From assembly GCA_007644065.1 (NCBI GenBank), contig VJWN01000003.1, forward strand, positions 62,001 through 126,000: DNA of 64,000 nt. Direction: 5' to 3'. Position numbers and translations under genes: made by a program. Below the pieces are notes generated by a model, which saw nothing but the letters and a program-made list of their open reading frames with translations, was not told where the DNA came from and did no database searches. Below are positions 1 through 10,308 of this stretch, piece after piece. Source of the DNA: Margaritispora aquatica (lineage: Eukaryota; Ascomycota; Leotiomycetes; Helotiales; Discinellaceae). The stretch's first letter is position 1, and each line of letters begins with the position of its first letter.

Positions 1-193
1 ATAACCGGGAGTCAGATTGTGCATCAGACCAGTCTCCGTCCTCGTCTCCCTCTGTGCCCCAAGCTTCATCGTCCAAGTCTCTATATCTGTGAGAGGATTT
101 CCCAGACTTCCTTTCTATACGATAATCAGCGTGAATACCTCCATCAGAATCGATGTAGGATTTATCGATAATCTTTGTACGGCCGGATGGCAT
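1..193 (-). CDS. 5' end of an unknown acidic hydrophilic protein (partial)
   Basis: An ATG on the minus strand at 193 opens a frame of 64 codons that stays open to the left edge, so only the N-terminus is visible. The peptide is very hydrophilic, begins MPSGRTKIIDKSYIDSDGG, has a short basic stretch (RIERKSGKSSHRYRD) and then an acidic, Trp-containing part (DDEAWGTEGDEDGDWSDA). I see no signal peptide or membrane segment and do not recognise the family. The coding call rests on the long open frame with no competing ORF on the other strand that looks like protein. Chance openness over 190 bp is possible, hence the moderate confidence. Confidence 0.45.
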   Translation of the reverse strand, partial: MPSGRTKIIDKSYIDSDGGIHADYRIERKSGKSSHRYRDLDDEAWGTEGDEDGDWSDAQSDSRL

Positions 194-738
194 CTTAGTT
201 GTTTCTTGGTTTGTCGTGTGTGTTCTGGTGCAATGTTAAGGTTGCGTGTCGAAATGTAGATTTGTGTTTAGCAAGTATGTTATTGGTAGATGGCCAGTGT
301 ACAGGAAGAGGTCTCTCTTTATATGCACATCAAAAATGGATGATTCAGAGAGACGTGACAGCCGCTTCTTGCAGTCTAACACTCTCATGGCCGAAGCTGA
401 ATCATGTGATTTCAGTTGTGACAATCATCAAATGCTGGCTACTTGCTGAAGGAGGATTTGACAAACATGAACCTCATTAAGTTCTGAATAATCATTGATA
501 TGACTGTATCAGTCAAGATTGTAAGTCAATGTGAAGAAGGATACTTCTGATAAGTTCAAGTGTTGATCATCTCGCACTTCGCTTCGCTTAGGGTAGTAAA
601 GATAGATTTTGCTTTGGGATTAGACTCCTTGAGCATTATGTTCGAAGTTCCAATTTTGGATTGAACAATTTGGGGAAAAGAAGATACCCGGAAACGACGA
701 CTGTATAGAACTGTTCGTAATTATGTTCATTCCACGTT
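194..738. other. Intergenic region, nothing recognised
   Basis: This stretch lies between the 5' end of the left-edge gene and the 3' end of the MFS gene. Short ORFs occur on both strands but none has a recognisable motif. It presumably holds the promoter of the left-edge gene and the terminator of the transporter. Confidence 0.4.
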
Positions 739-2380
739 TTATCTGCGGAGAAGTAGCTGCCTCTGGCCGTCATCCTCTTCACTATCCTCCATCCTGCTGC
801 TCTTTGAATTTTTTTCTTTTCTCCACAGAAACGCAACCAAGCCCGTGATGCCAAATTGTGCCGTGAACGCGAGCACACTGAACGTAAAGCCTTTCTTAAA
901 TCTTGGCGCATCCTTGGCAGGGTAGGTTAGCAGAGGCAGCCATGTATGAAAAGCATAACCAGAAGCGTTCATGAATCCAAGTACAATTGCTCTTTCCTCG
1001 CTCGATGAAGCGCATATCTCGTTTGCCCATGACATGGCGAGTGGTCCATAGGCAGTATGAATCTTGGTGATGAGAAAGGCTAGCCACTTCAGAGGGGCAG
1101 GGATAGTCCAAATCAGGAGGAGGATGGACGATACGAGTCCGAATATCTATCGTTGGTTAGAGTTACGATTAGTAGACGGGTAGGTTTTTTAATTACCGTA
1201 GATATGCACATCACCAAAGCTCGGCTGCGAAGGCTGTCGCTTAGTATTGCAAGTGAAACGGTGGCGACGAACGATATTGCTGCCGAGACAGTCGGGATGA
1301 TGTTCTAACAAGAGTCAGCAATGGTCCGAGAGCAAAATCTTTAAACTCACGATCATGGATACAGACCATCCTTGGTCCTTGAGCCAGAGAGAAAAAGGAG
1401 AGACACTTGATGATGAGCCGGTATTTATGAAAATAACATAGAGAGGTGCCAGAGCGTAAATGTGCCACTTTGTAAGTAAATTTCGAATAATATGCCACCC
1501 CAACTTTTTTCTCGGTGCTCTTCCAACATCAATCATGCGTGCTCTGGCAATTTGTGTGTCGTTGCTATCAAGGTAGAAAGCTCGCGTATTCTCGGGTAAA
1601 TCAGGGATGAGAAGGCACCCCACCAGACAAATTGGCAGACTTATCAGCCCATCCATGATGAACAGCCATTGCCATCCTGCTTTCCCAAATGCGCCGTTAA
1701 GGCTTCTATACACACCTGCTTGTAGGTAGCCAGAGAGAATGCTTGCAGCTGAAGCCGAGGCGTGAAATATTGCAGCACGTTTTCCGAGTTCAGAAGGAGT
1801 GTACCATGAGCCCATCAAGAAGTGCGCAGCAGGATAGAAAATGCTTTCCACCAAGCCGACAAACAATCTAATTACAATCACCTGACTGGATGTTGTGGTC
1901 CCAGCGAGAGAGAAAGTAAGGAGAGTCCATACGAGCTCACAGGAAGGAATCCAAATAGATGGTCGAACTTTGGTAAGGATAAACTGGGAAGGCAATTGTC
2001 CTAGGACGTACCCAATTGTACATGCGATGTCAATGTGGTTTATTTCATTGGCGGTCATGGAGAGAGACTCTTTCATGCCAGAGACATATGCATTGGCTAT
2101 ATTAGTTTGGTCGAGGGTTTTGATGAAGTAGCCAAGACAGAGGATAGCAAGAAGGTGTCTATCGAGTTTGCGAACAAAATGGCGCTCATTTTGAGTTCGA
2201 TCTTGATCATGATCCTGTTGCTTAGGTTAGCAGAATGGGTATTTTGGGAATCATAATGGTGCATACCCAGATGTAACTCCACCACGGAATGCCCTTTTCT
2301 CGGGTGAAGCTATTCAAACCGGCACTGCGCTCTGAGTATGAAACACTGAGTTCATCAACTTGATTCTTTATGATAACCAT
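739..2380 (-). CDS. MFS transporter, anion:cation symporter (Dal5/Soa1-like) family
   Basis: Four exons: 2380-2267, 2214-1351, 1304-1197, 1146-739; all introns GT-AG and phase 0, giving 497 aa, the usual ACS-family size. After a hydrophilic N-terminus comes the basic ERHFVRKLDRHLLAIL entry into TM1 followed by TLDQTNIANAYVSGM, the classic ACS pattern for TM1 and the following loop. Later come GYVLGQLPSQFIL, the family GLVESIFYPAAHFLMGSW block (TM4) and KAGWQWLFIMDGLISLPIC (TM6). The second half begins at GWHIIRN and ends with an acidic, hydrophilic cytosolic tail. It should sit in the plasma membrane. It is divergent from a TauD-type dioxygenase 0.8 kb away, which suggests sulfonate or a related anion as substrate, by analogy with yeast Soa1; this is inference. 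Start chosen at the ATG nearest the conserved region in exon 1. Confidence 0.88.
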
Positions 2381-3187
2381 TGTTTGGGATGTCTCTTTGA
2401 CTGCAATATGCACGCCACCAGCACAAATTCGCACTAAACATGGACAGAACAATGTTGTCTACTCTCAACAGCCTGAAGAAGAACATGGCTCACTAATAGT
2501 GCAGAATATCAATGATTGCGTGATCTGAGCTCAGATGCCGCTATACCAGTAAGATGTCTAGAAAGGGAGAAAATATCCGCAGTGACCTTAACATAAATAC
2601 ATGGTGATTTTAGGATTAGTACATTGAAAGGAAACAGAAAGGAGTTGTCAATGATAACAATCGAGTAAGCGCAAAGAATGATCAATTCTGAGGCTGATGA
2701 TTTGATAAGGGAGGATGTTGTGCTTGTCGAGCTTGGTGATGCCACTTGGTAAGTGACCAAAGAGAGTGCAACGTCGTTAGATCCTTATGATAGCAAGAGG
2801 AAACCTTTTAGGAGATGCTTTGAAAGCGCATGGTATGATAGGGCATAGATATGGCACCTTACCGCAATAAAAGATCTTAGTGTTGACTTAGGCTTTCCTG
2901 GTTGCCAATGGATGACGGGAGCACGCAATTTACCCCACATCTTGTCACACTTGCGCCAACCTCGAAAGATCGACACAACCAACAGGATTACAAGTTAGTA
3001 TGCTATCATTAGATAGTTGCATCTGATATTGAAGATGGATTTGAAATCAAGAGTGGATGATAAGGGTGGTAGTTTGATAGAAAAGAGGTCGCTTGCCTCG
3101 AGATAATTACCCGAAAAAAACAAAACAACATCTTCACCACGTGCAACAACCCTTCTATTTTCACCTAATTCTGTAATTACATACACC
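2381..3187. other. Divergent promoter region between MFS and TauD genes
   Basis: 807 bp separate the two divergent starts. Two minus-strand ORFs inside show no protein-like features. The TauD side carries a CACGTG site 45 bp upstream of its ATG. Confidence 0.45.
3138..3143. promoter_or_regulatory. CACGTG palindrome upstream of the TauD gene
   Basis: A perfect CACGTG lies 45 bp before the dioxygenase ATG. In yeast this is the Cbf1 site used with Met4 in sulfur-gene promoters. Its role here is inferred from position and gene function only, and a 6-bp match can arise by chance. Confidence 0.35.
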
Positions 3188-4483
3188 ATGGCTCCCTCTG
3201 CAACTGATCTTCCAATCCATTCAAGCATCAAGGACTTTGTCGTACAGAAAAAAGACACACTCCCATTACCAGCAAGTGCTAGAGCTAGACTCGAGAAGGC
3301 TGGTATTGATCTCAGCAATGGATATCCCGAGAGACCAGCAAAGCCTTTGTTTCTTGACGATGCTACCAGCATTAGAAATATAGATCGTGAATATGTCGAT
3401 GCCGGCTCCCGAGCCGATAAGAACAAGACTGCTCTGCTATCAGCTGCAAAGCAAGTCATCAACTTGACTTCACACATTGGCACCGAAATTGTTGGACTCC
3501 AGCTCAAAGACTTGAATGATCAGCAAAAGGATGAGCTCGCTCTTCTCATTGCCGAGAGATCTGTGGTCTTCTTCAGAGATCAGGACCTCACTCCCCAAGA
3601 GCAGAAGAAGTTAGGAGAGCATTTTGGCGAGGTTGAGGTTCATGTAAGTCTTATCTCCTCTCAAACTCAAGATCTATCTAACAGTTCGCCAAGCCTCAAG
3701 TACCACACGTCCCGGGTGTTCCAGGTGTGACCATAATTTGGCCAGCACTTTGGGCAACCGAAAGGAAAGCTTCATTTAGACAGCCTGGAGGCGCTTCTCG
3801 ATGGCACACGTAAGTTTGACATGATCATATAAATAGACATCAGCTGATAAGGTTTAGCGATTTGGTTCACGAGAGACAGCCAGCTGGAATTACCCACCTC
3901 CACAACGACACCGTTCCCAGCATTGGTGGTGACACTCTTTGGTCCAGTGGATATGCAGCCTATTCCAAGCTCAGTCCAGACTTCCGAAAGATCATCGACG
4001 GAAAGCAAGCCATCTATACCAGTGCTCACACCTATCTCGATCGCAATGATCCGAACGCTGGTCCCAAGCATATTGAGCGAATTCATCCAATCGTTCGTGT
4101 TCACCCCGCCACCGGCTGGAAGTCACTCTTCGTCAACAGAGCTATGACAAAAGAAATTGTGGGACTTGACAAAGCTGAAAGCGACGTTATCTTGAACTAC
4201 TTATTTCATGTGTATGAAAGCAATGTTGATATTCAAGTTCGCTTCAAGTGGACCCCACGTACAAGTGCACTTTGGTGAGTTACACTGCCTTTGCTGGCAA
4301 GCTGCATAAAGCTAATGTATTATTTCTCAAAGGGACAATCGTATCACCATGCACAATGCATCTTGGGACTATGAGGGAACCGAGGCGCGTCATGGCACCC
4401 GTGTGACTTCGTTAGCTGAAAAGCCATACTTTGATGCTGATGCTCCAACGAGGAGAGAAGCATTGGGATTGGAAGATAACTAA
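3188..4483 (+). CDS. TauD/TfdA-family 2-oxoglutarate-dependent sulfonate/taurine dioxygenase (JLP1-like)
   Basis: Four exons: 3188-3643, 3685-3809, 3858-4274, 4333-4483 (382 aa). The enzyme class uses Fe(II), O2 and 2-oxoglutarate to hydroxylate sulfonates, releasing sulfite and an aldehyde. Visible signatures: SVVFFRDQDLTPQEQKKLG in the N-terminal part, the iron-binding His-x-Asp in GASRWHTDLVHERQP (about H193/D195, split by intron 2), the PSIGGDTLWSSGYAAY block, RVHPATGWKSLFVN, and the C-terminal FKWTPRTSALWDNRITMHN with the third iron ligand His (about 353) and the 2-oxoglutarate-binding Arg (about 356) in ARHGTRV. Catalytic residues are therefore all present. It is cytosolic, with no signal peptide. 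The divergent ACS transporter supports a sulfonate-assimilation role. Substrate could also be another sulfonate or an aryloxy acid; family certain, substrate inferred. Confidence 0.9.
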
Positions 4484-5420
4484 TCCCAAATTCTCAAAAC
4501 TGTAAAAACGGAGGAAAGGTTTTAGGTGCATGCAAACACATTGAGGCAGAATGCAGGAAAAAGAAAGATGTTACCATCACTAGCAATATAAATGTTTGGC
4601 TGAAAAATGCCAACACACCTGCGAATCTAGATCAGTATCAAAAGTTTAGCAATATTTCCTTTTGTTTTAGAAGTGTCATCCTGAGCAATTAATGATGAGG
4701 GGAAGATGCTGCATGCAGATGATTATGTCTCACAACAAGGATCGGGCCGCAATATCGTAAAAATCATATCTCTTCGATCACTGAATCTACTTCTAATTGG
4801 ATGTTGAGCCGACAAGCTGAAGCGAAAGCAGATCTGTCATGTGATGTCTCTGTAACGCAACATATTTTTGTATCAAATTGGATTTCCAGGCTACCCACCA
4901 CACTCGAACTGTTTCTTTTGATATATATTTATTTTTCCCGATAGTCCACAAAACTCCAATACTGAGCGATTCTTCTTTAACGATCATGACAAAGAGTATC
5001 AACGCAGCTAATCTGTTGATGCACAAGTTTCTCGAAAAATAGACCTGCAGAATCGTAGTGCAGATAGTATTTTGATGTCACAGCCCAGAGCTATTGCAGT
5101 GAAGTGAGAAACACAGCTATTTGAATGTGATACTTCACGTATCGTGATGACTACTACATATCCGAGGTATTGAATATTTCTTCTTCGCAGTAGCGATTCA
5201 ACCCAATCGTTCATTTTATCACTTATATGGTTTCGTTTGCATAATTTCAAGTCATGTTGAGATATGCTTTTGTGGGTTTGCGTTCAGGATCACAAGGATA
5301 TATCCTACGATTAAAATTTTTCTTGCTTCAATACATATTCTCTACCTTTCGCAGCTTTTGTCTTCTTATTTCTTTCACCTCAAAACTCAAAACTTTCTTA
5401 CTCAAAACTTAGCTCTCAAG
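4484..5420. other. Intergenic region, nothing recognised
   Basis: AT-moderate sequence with no ORF that looks like protein. The last 60 bp before the next ATG are CT-rich with several CAAAACT repeats, a usual fungal core-promoter texture. Confidence 0.4.
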
Positions 5421-6249
5421 ATGAAGTATCTCACTTTAGCCACTGTCCTTGGACTGCTGATTTCAGCTGTAATTTCCGCACCATCTCATTCTGCAAAGAT
5501 AAATGTCAACATCCACGTGCACTCGTCAACCACCGAACGCAATGCCTCAAGCATGGAGTCCAAACTACAGAACAATTATTATACGATCACTAATGCTGCT
5601 ATTGGATCTGATCAGGTCATTGCATTAACTTTTCCACTCGATCTTTCTCTCGCTCCCAAAAATATCGTAACTCGCGAAGCGGAGAGGGATAATATCTATT
5701 TCGTATGTACCACGACCATCAAATATCTTCCTCCTTGCTGCGCTTCGAGAATAAAATCTCATGCTTAAATAGTGGGACGTACGTCCGGTTTCTGGTGGAT
5801 ATATCCTTGCAGCAGCAAATTATCCAACAGCCCAAATCAATGGCAAGATTTTTGCGCTCTTGCTCGACTATCTAGAGCCAGATGTGTGGATTTTAGAATA
5901 TTGGGACTATGGCTACTATTTGTAAGCACTCTTTTCTCTCTATAATGCGATCAATAGCTAAAATTTATGTTTCTAGTATCCGGACAGCGGACAGAAAACT
6001 TCAATGGGTCGCGAGTCCTGATGACTACGGCCAGGCAAATACCAGAATTAGATATGTTATCAATACATCTGACGTAACTAGGTCTCTGCTCAAGGGTATA
6101 CGCCAGGATCGGTTTCAGCGGCGGCGCTCTTCTATTTTGAACCTTTCCTTGATGACAACATCCTAGCCTCGAAATCTAGAAAGACGAACATCAAGAATAG
6201 TGCCGCTCTCACGACTGATAATGAGGAAGAGCTCAAGCACAAGCTCTAG
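5421..6249 (+). CDS. Small secreted beta-trefoil protein, peptidase inhibitor I66-like (intact paralog 1)
   Basis: Exons 5421-5702, 5773-5921, 5977-6034, 6082-6249 (218 aa). The last intron (6035-6081, 47 nt) is GC-AG; without it the frame ends at 6166 and the C-terminus no longer matches the paralogs. Residues 1-20 form a signal peptide (MKYLTLATVLGLLISAVISA). The mature part shows the spaced pattern LSLAPKNIV, then WDVRPVSGGYILAA, PTAQINGKIFALLL, VWILEYWDYGYYFIRTADR, QWVASPDDYGQ and AAALFYFEPF. The two broken neighbours carry the same blocks, including the canonical RSLLPKRI and LSLLPKKI forms. From memory these match fungal I66 (cospin-type) beta-trefoil inhibitors of serine proteases, so a secreted inhibitor of foreign proteases is the best guess; another beta-trefoil lectin-like role is possible. 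Confidence 0.6.
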
Positions 6250-7040
6250 AAATGTACTGCTAATGGAAACGTTGTAGAACTCAAACTAGCTACATTCGCT
6301 GCTTGACACGCGTTGAGGTTCTGAAAAGGGTTGTGAATGGTTTTCATGGGAATTCTTCAAAACAAGAATGAAACTCGGTTGGCTAGGCGCGCCAGGCTTT
6401 TATTCGGTTTTTTTTTGTACTGGATGATATTGGGACAATTTACGATTGACTACAATCATGTTACACTGTTCAAGGAAATTTACAAATTTGACATTAACAA
6501 CATAACCTCCCTAGCCGTGTTTTTTTTTGGGGGGGGGGGGGGGGGCGTGATTATACAGCCTATTCTGTAAAGGGGTAAGAAATGTGATGCTGAGATGGCA
6601 ATAGGAACCGTATACCATACCGGTTAACTATCTGTTCCCAGCGTTGTTATTGTCTACTACTAAATTTGCACATGATCGATTCTCTATCGGGCATTCACTG
6701 CTGTCGTAGCATGCATGAATGTACTAGATAGAAGATCTTATTCGGTTCTTTGCCTATGACGAAGTTTTATCATATGTTCCCATGATCTTGATCAAATGCT
6801 AGAGAGGAGTCATTTCTTATTATCACAGGCATATCTGAAAGGGAATATTCAGATAATGCTTTGACCAAAGCATGCTTTTGGAGGCTTTGATGTTTAAAAT
6901 TTTCACACTGTCAGCTTCTTAAGAAGCACCTGTATACAAGCAAGTAGAAACTCCCTTGAACAAATTCCATGCACTTAAGAATCAATTGTTGTATCGAGTC
7001 CATCCTCGGTGCCCCTATTCTTACGAATATCTCGTGCATA
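6250..7040. other. Intergenic region with a poly(T)/poly(G) tract
   Basis: No gene is supported. The only distinctive feature is the homopolymer run at 6520-6545. Confidence 0.4.
6520..6545. repeat. T9-G17 homopolymer tract
   Basis: Nine T are followed directly by seventeen G. Runs of G this long are rare in fungal nuclear DNA. The G tract could form a G-quadruplex or could mark an assembly or sequencing problem. Confidence 0.85.
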
Positions 7041-7860
7041 TTAAGTTTTGTTTTCAACTGTAACACGAACTTCGACGTTCAGCTTTTGAAGATTGGACAA
7101 TTTGCTCCTGGTAGGGCCTGCCTCAGCTTCATTCTCGACATCGAAAAATGTGAAAAGACTTTCTTTGGAAGGAGGACCCGAACTTAGTGCTCTAAGTTCT
7201 AGCTGTTGTCTGGTCAGTTGCATTCTAACAAATATATACACCCAAGGAAAGATTGCATACTTGGTCAAAATCTTCTGAAATAGCATACCAGTACTGCGAC
7301 TTGTCCGATGTTTGAACGCTAGCCCCAAGTTAGCTGTGCGCTTGACAATCGGAAAAAAATTGAAGGACTCGCATGAAAGCTTTGGATATCTCATTCTATG
7401 TCAGAACCCATTCTTCTCTGTACTCCTGGTCTATCGAGAGGGCGTACACTCTATTAGGGACCGATGACATTTGAGCTACTGGTGCTCCGTTGGCTTTCAA
7501 TATATATTTGCCGTTAGAAAGCTTATTCACAAACCACTAGACATTGATTAGCACGGAGGTAAAGTCCTTTGCTTATGACTTAGCACATGCAGGACTTTGT
7601 TCATATGGCAAGGTTATGATCCTTTTAGGTAATAACGAACGATTTTCACTCTTGGATCTTCCGATATATTGACTAGGCTATTGCGCTAAGCACTGGATGA
7701 TATAGTCTCCAGTTCCAAGCCTTGACTCGACAGAGGCATCGACATGCTGCGAAATGGGATTCTGGTGAGGAATATTGATGTCTCTATTCACAGATTGTGA
7801 TGGTACTGCGACGATAGTTGCTGCAAGTCCTGTCAAAAAGAAAATGATGGTATTCTTCAC
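7041..7860 (-). pseudogene. Broken I66-like secreted protein gene (paralog 2)
   Basis: The minus strand starts with a good signal peptide (MKNTIIFFLTGLAATIVAV) and a PSQS junction matching the APSHS of paralog 1. The frame is cut by TAG at 7680-7678, yet the same frame continues with the family block NRSLLPKRIITLP, the first intron acceptor near 7537, WFVNKLSNGKYILKANGAP and EEWVLT. A second TAG follows at 7398-7396. The last family exon is still readable near 7200-7150 (SSGPPSKESLFTFFDVEN), corresponding to AAALFYFEPF in paralog 1. The first-intron donor also no longer restores the frame. Both TAG codons are what C-to-T change of CAG would give. It lies inverted relative to paralogs 1 and 3. 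Product would be a truncated 60-aa peptide. Confidence 0.65.
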
Positions 7861-9432
7861 GATTGTGGGGAGTATTTAAGGTAAGATTGAATAGAGAAAA
7901 GTATAAAGAGACAGATGTGAATGAATGATATTGAAGTTGCTGCCTGGTACTGTTACATATTTATATCAGGACATCCCAAAGAATCAAGGAAGTCTACAAC
8001 AAAAAACTTGGTCAGCATTTCTCTGATTCAAGTAATGATCCATTAATCGTTTCGATCAAGCTAGAAAATGGCGTGTCATAAAATAGCTTAAGCGCTGATA
8101 GAAACTTTGTGTTCACAACCCAAACCCAATTAGTATAGGATTTACGACCCATCTCATAGAAAAGACAAGAATATACAAGTGACTTCGCCTCCTGAAAAAC
8201 AAAATCATGTAGATTCATACTCCAAAGATATAGGAAGGATCTTCTTGTTCCAGTATCTTCAACTGCAGCCAGTGAAATCTCATTTATCCTTTTGCCATAT
8301 GTAACAAAGCATAACGGAGCTGCACCTTACCACCACTCTTTTAGAGAATTTCCTTTTATTGGCGGTCACACAGATGCGTTGCCGATCTGCGGCTGAAATT
8401 ATACGCTTCATTACTCGCAGAGTGCTTTGTATTGTCTTAAACTTTTGATAGCATGTACATATCCTGAAGCTAGGAAGGCCGTCCTTCCGGCCCGAGCCGT
8501 ATCGCTAAATCTGTCCAAGATGTAGGTTTCATCTGATGTCTTACTTTTTGAAACTCGAATCAATGACTCTCCAATTTTCTAAGGGCAAGCGCTTTGTTTA
8601 TCCAGTAGTTCGATATCCTATGATTCTCAAGATCTGAATTGTGTGCTACATGTAGATTAATAGATTAATACACCTCTTGTCGCTTGTACGACCTTGAAAA
8701 ATATAATATCCAACTTCCAAGTTTGGATTTATGGGAGACACCATGAATATACGTACCAAGGAGGACTCTATTTGAGTATTCGATATGTACTATCAGTAGA
8801 TTATTATACGACACGAACTGTTCCGTGACCTGAATTGGAATGAGATACAAAGCACAGCGTAAGTAGCACAACTGTTGTACTAAATTATATTGGACTTTCA
8901 TACTCCTAGCTGCAAGGGTTGGGCTCCTGTGGAAATAAATAATTGATTGGTGGTTTCCTCACCGTGCATTGAAACCTTCATGTCGATCTTTACTCCATGG
9001 ACTCGAATGTGCAAATCGTTAAGATCATGATTGTTTTTTCGATTGTTGACAAATCTAAGGGCATTGATTCAGATTCTCTCAATTCTGTGCGATAATACTT
9101 TCACACAACAACAGTGCCGATCTTTGGGCTTCCAAATCACATTACTCGTTGTAGTGTACTCCTTGTACCCCCGAACGACACTGTTGTAGCTGTGGCTCAG
9201 GACCGGCAACTGTTATGAATATGTATTTGAAACATATCTAATGAATTCACGAGCAAGTGTTCTAATTCTTAATAACAGTTGCGAGTCAGCGTGTAACAAA
9301 GCGCCAGCTTCGTGCTTTGCCGTCTCTGGTGAGAATATAAACTGACGAGACTTCCAAATTTCAAGTTCCCTCTTCTAACAATCTTGATCATACCTGCAAA
9401 TCTGCCTAAAAGACTATTCCGTAAATTTCGAA
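7861..9432. other. Intergenic region between two I66-like pseudogenes
   Basis: About 1.6 kb with short ORFs only and none with recognisable motifs. I looked for a further I66-like copy (RSLLPK-type block) and did not see one. Confidence 0.4.
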
Positions 9433-10308
9433 ATGAATACTACCAATATATTCACTATTCTCGGGTTTCTTGCCATGGCGTGAGTCGCTGCACCATCTCA
9501 CTCCTCAAGCCCAGGTGTTAATATTCATATTGACATTCAAGATTCCCCCCTCAAAAGAGACAGTGCCTCTGCCAAATTGCAAAAATATGGAGCCCATCAA
9601 CTATCTGGATCGAGTATTGGTAGTTCTGACCTGAAGCCTGGACAATATTACATTCTCAACCTCTCGCTCAAATCAGGTATTATAATTGGGCGATCGTTTC
9701 GCGAGGACCTCTCTCTCCTCCCCAAGAAAATTATGACTAGTGTTCCAAGTTATGACAACCCGGTGGTAAGATAACATGAGCTTTATTCCATATGTTCCAT
9801 CCCAAAGCTTTGAACTTATACTAACTGTGTAACAGTGGGAAGTTGTCTCAGTACCCAATGATCGATACTTGTTGAAAATGCGTGGGGCTCCAACTGCAGT
9901 GCTGGATGAGAAGGGTTTCGCCATACTCCTTCTGAGCCCTGCGCCGGAGAGTTGGATTCTAGTTTCTCAAGGAGGCAATACGTTTACGTATGTGACCGAA
10001 GTTCCTGAGGACATAGATTATGGAAATTGTTCTAACGCGTTCAAGTATTTAAACAACCAATGGTGATCGTCAATGGTTTGCAAACGATGCCGACAACTCA
10101 CAAGTATGTCACCGCTGGATTCAATGTAGCTATGTGTATCTCAAGTTACTAACGCGCCGATCAGATTGAGATTATCCTCGTTCGCTATGGGTCTCCGCCC
10201 CCTGCAGGGGCCGTCTTTAAATTTCAATTCGTTGGTGATTCATATTTAGCTGCTACTCATCACTCAACTCAGGCAATCGAAGATGTCCCCGTTGATGGCG
10301 AACTTTGA
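9433..10308 (+). pseudogene. Broken I66-like secreted protein gene (paralog 3)
   Basis: Exon 1 starts at 9433 with a signal-peptide-like stretch but hits TGA at codon 17 (9481-9483), inside the signal peptide; the frame then continues with APSHSSSPGVNIHID, close to paralog 1. Exon 1 ends at 9765, exon 2 is 9836-9987, and later exons follow an intron at 9988-10045 and another ending near 10164. Family blocks are well kept: GQYYILNLSLKSG, DLSLLPKKIM, WEVVSVPNDRYLLKMRGAP, PESWILVSQGGNTF, QWFANDADNSQ and GAVFKFQFVGDSYLA. With the splice sites that match paralog 1 a second stop, TAA at 10050-10052, lies in frame. A 35-nt intron could formally remove the first TGA but would also remove the conserved APSHS. 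Confidence 0.65.

Noticed and set aside
9481..9515. A 35-nt GTGAGT...CCAG intron that would remove the first TGA of paralog 3
   Set aside because: Too short for this genome and it would delete the APSHS block conserved in the paralogs.
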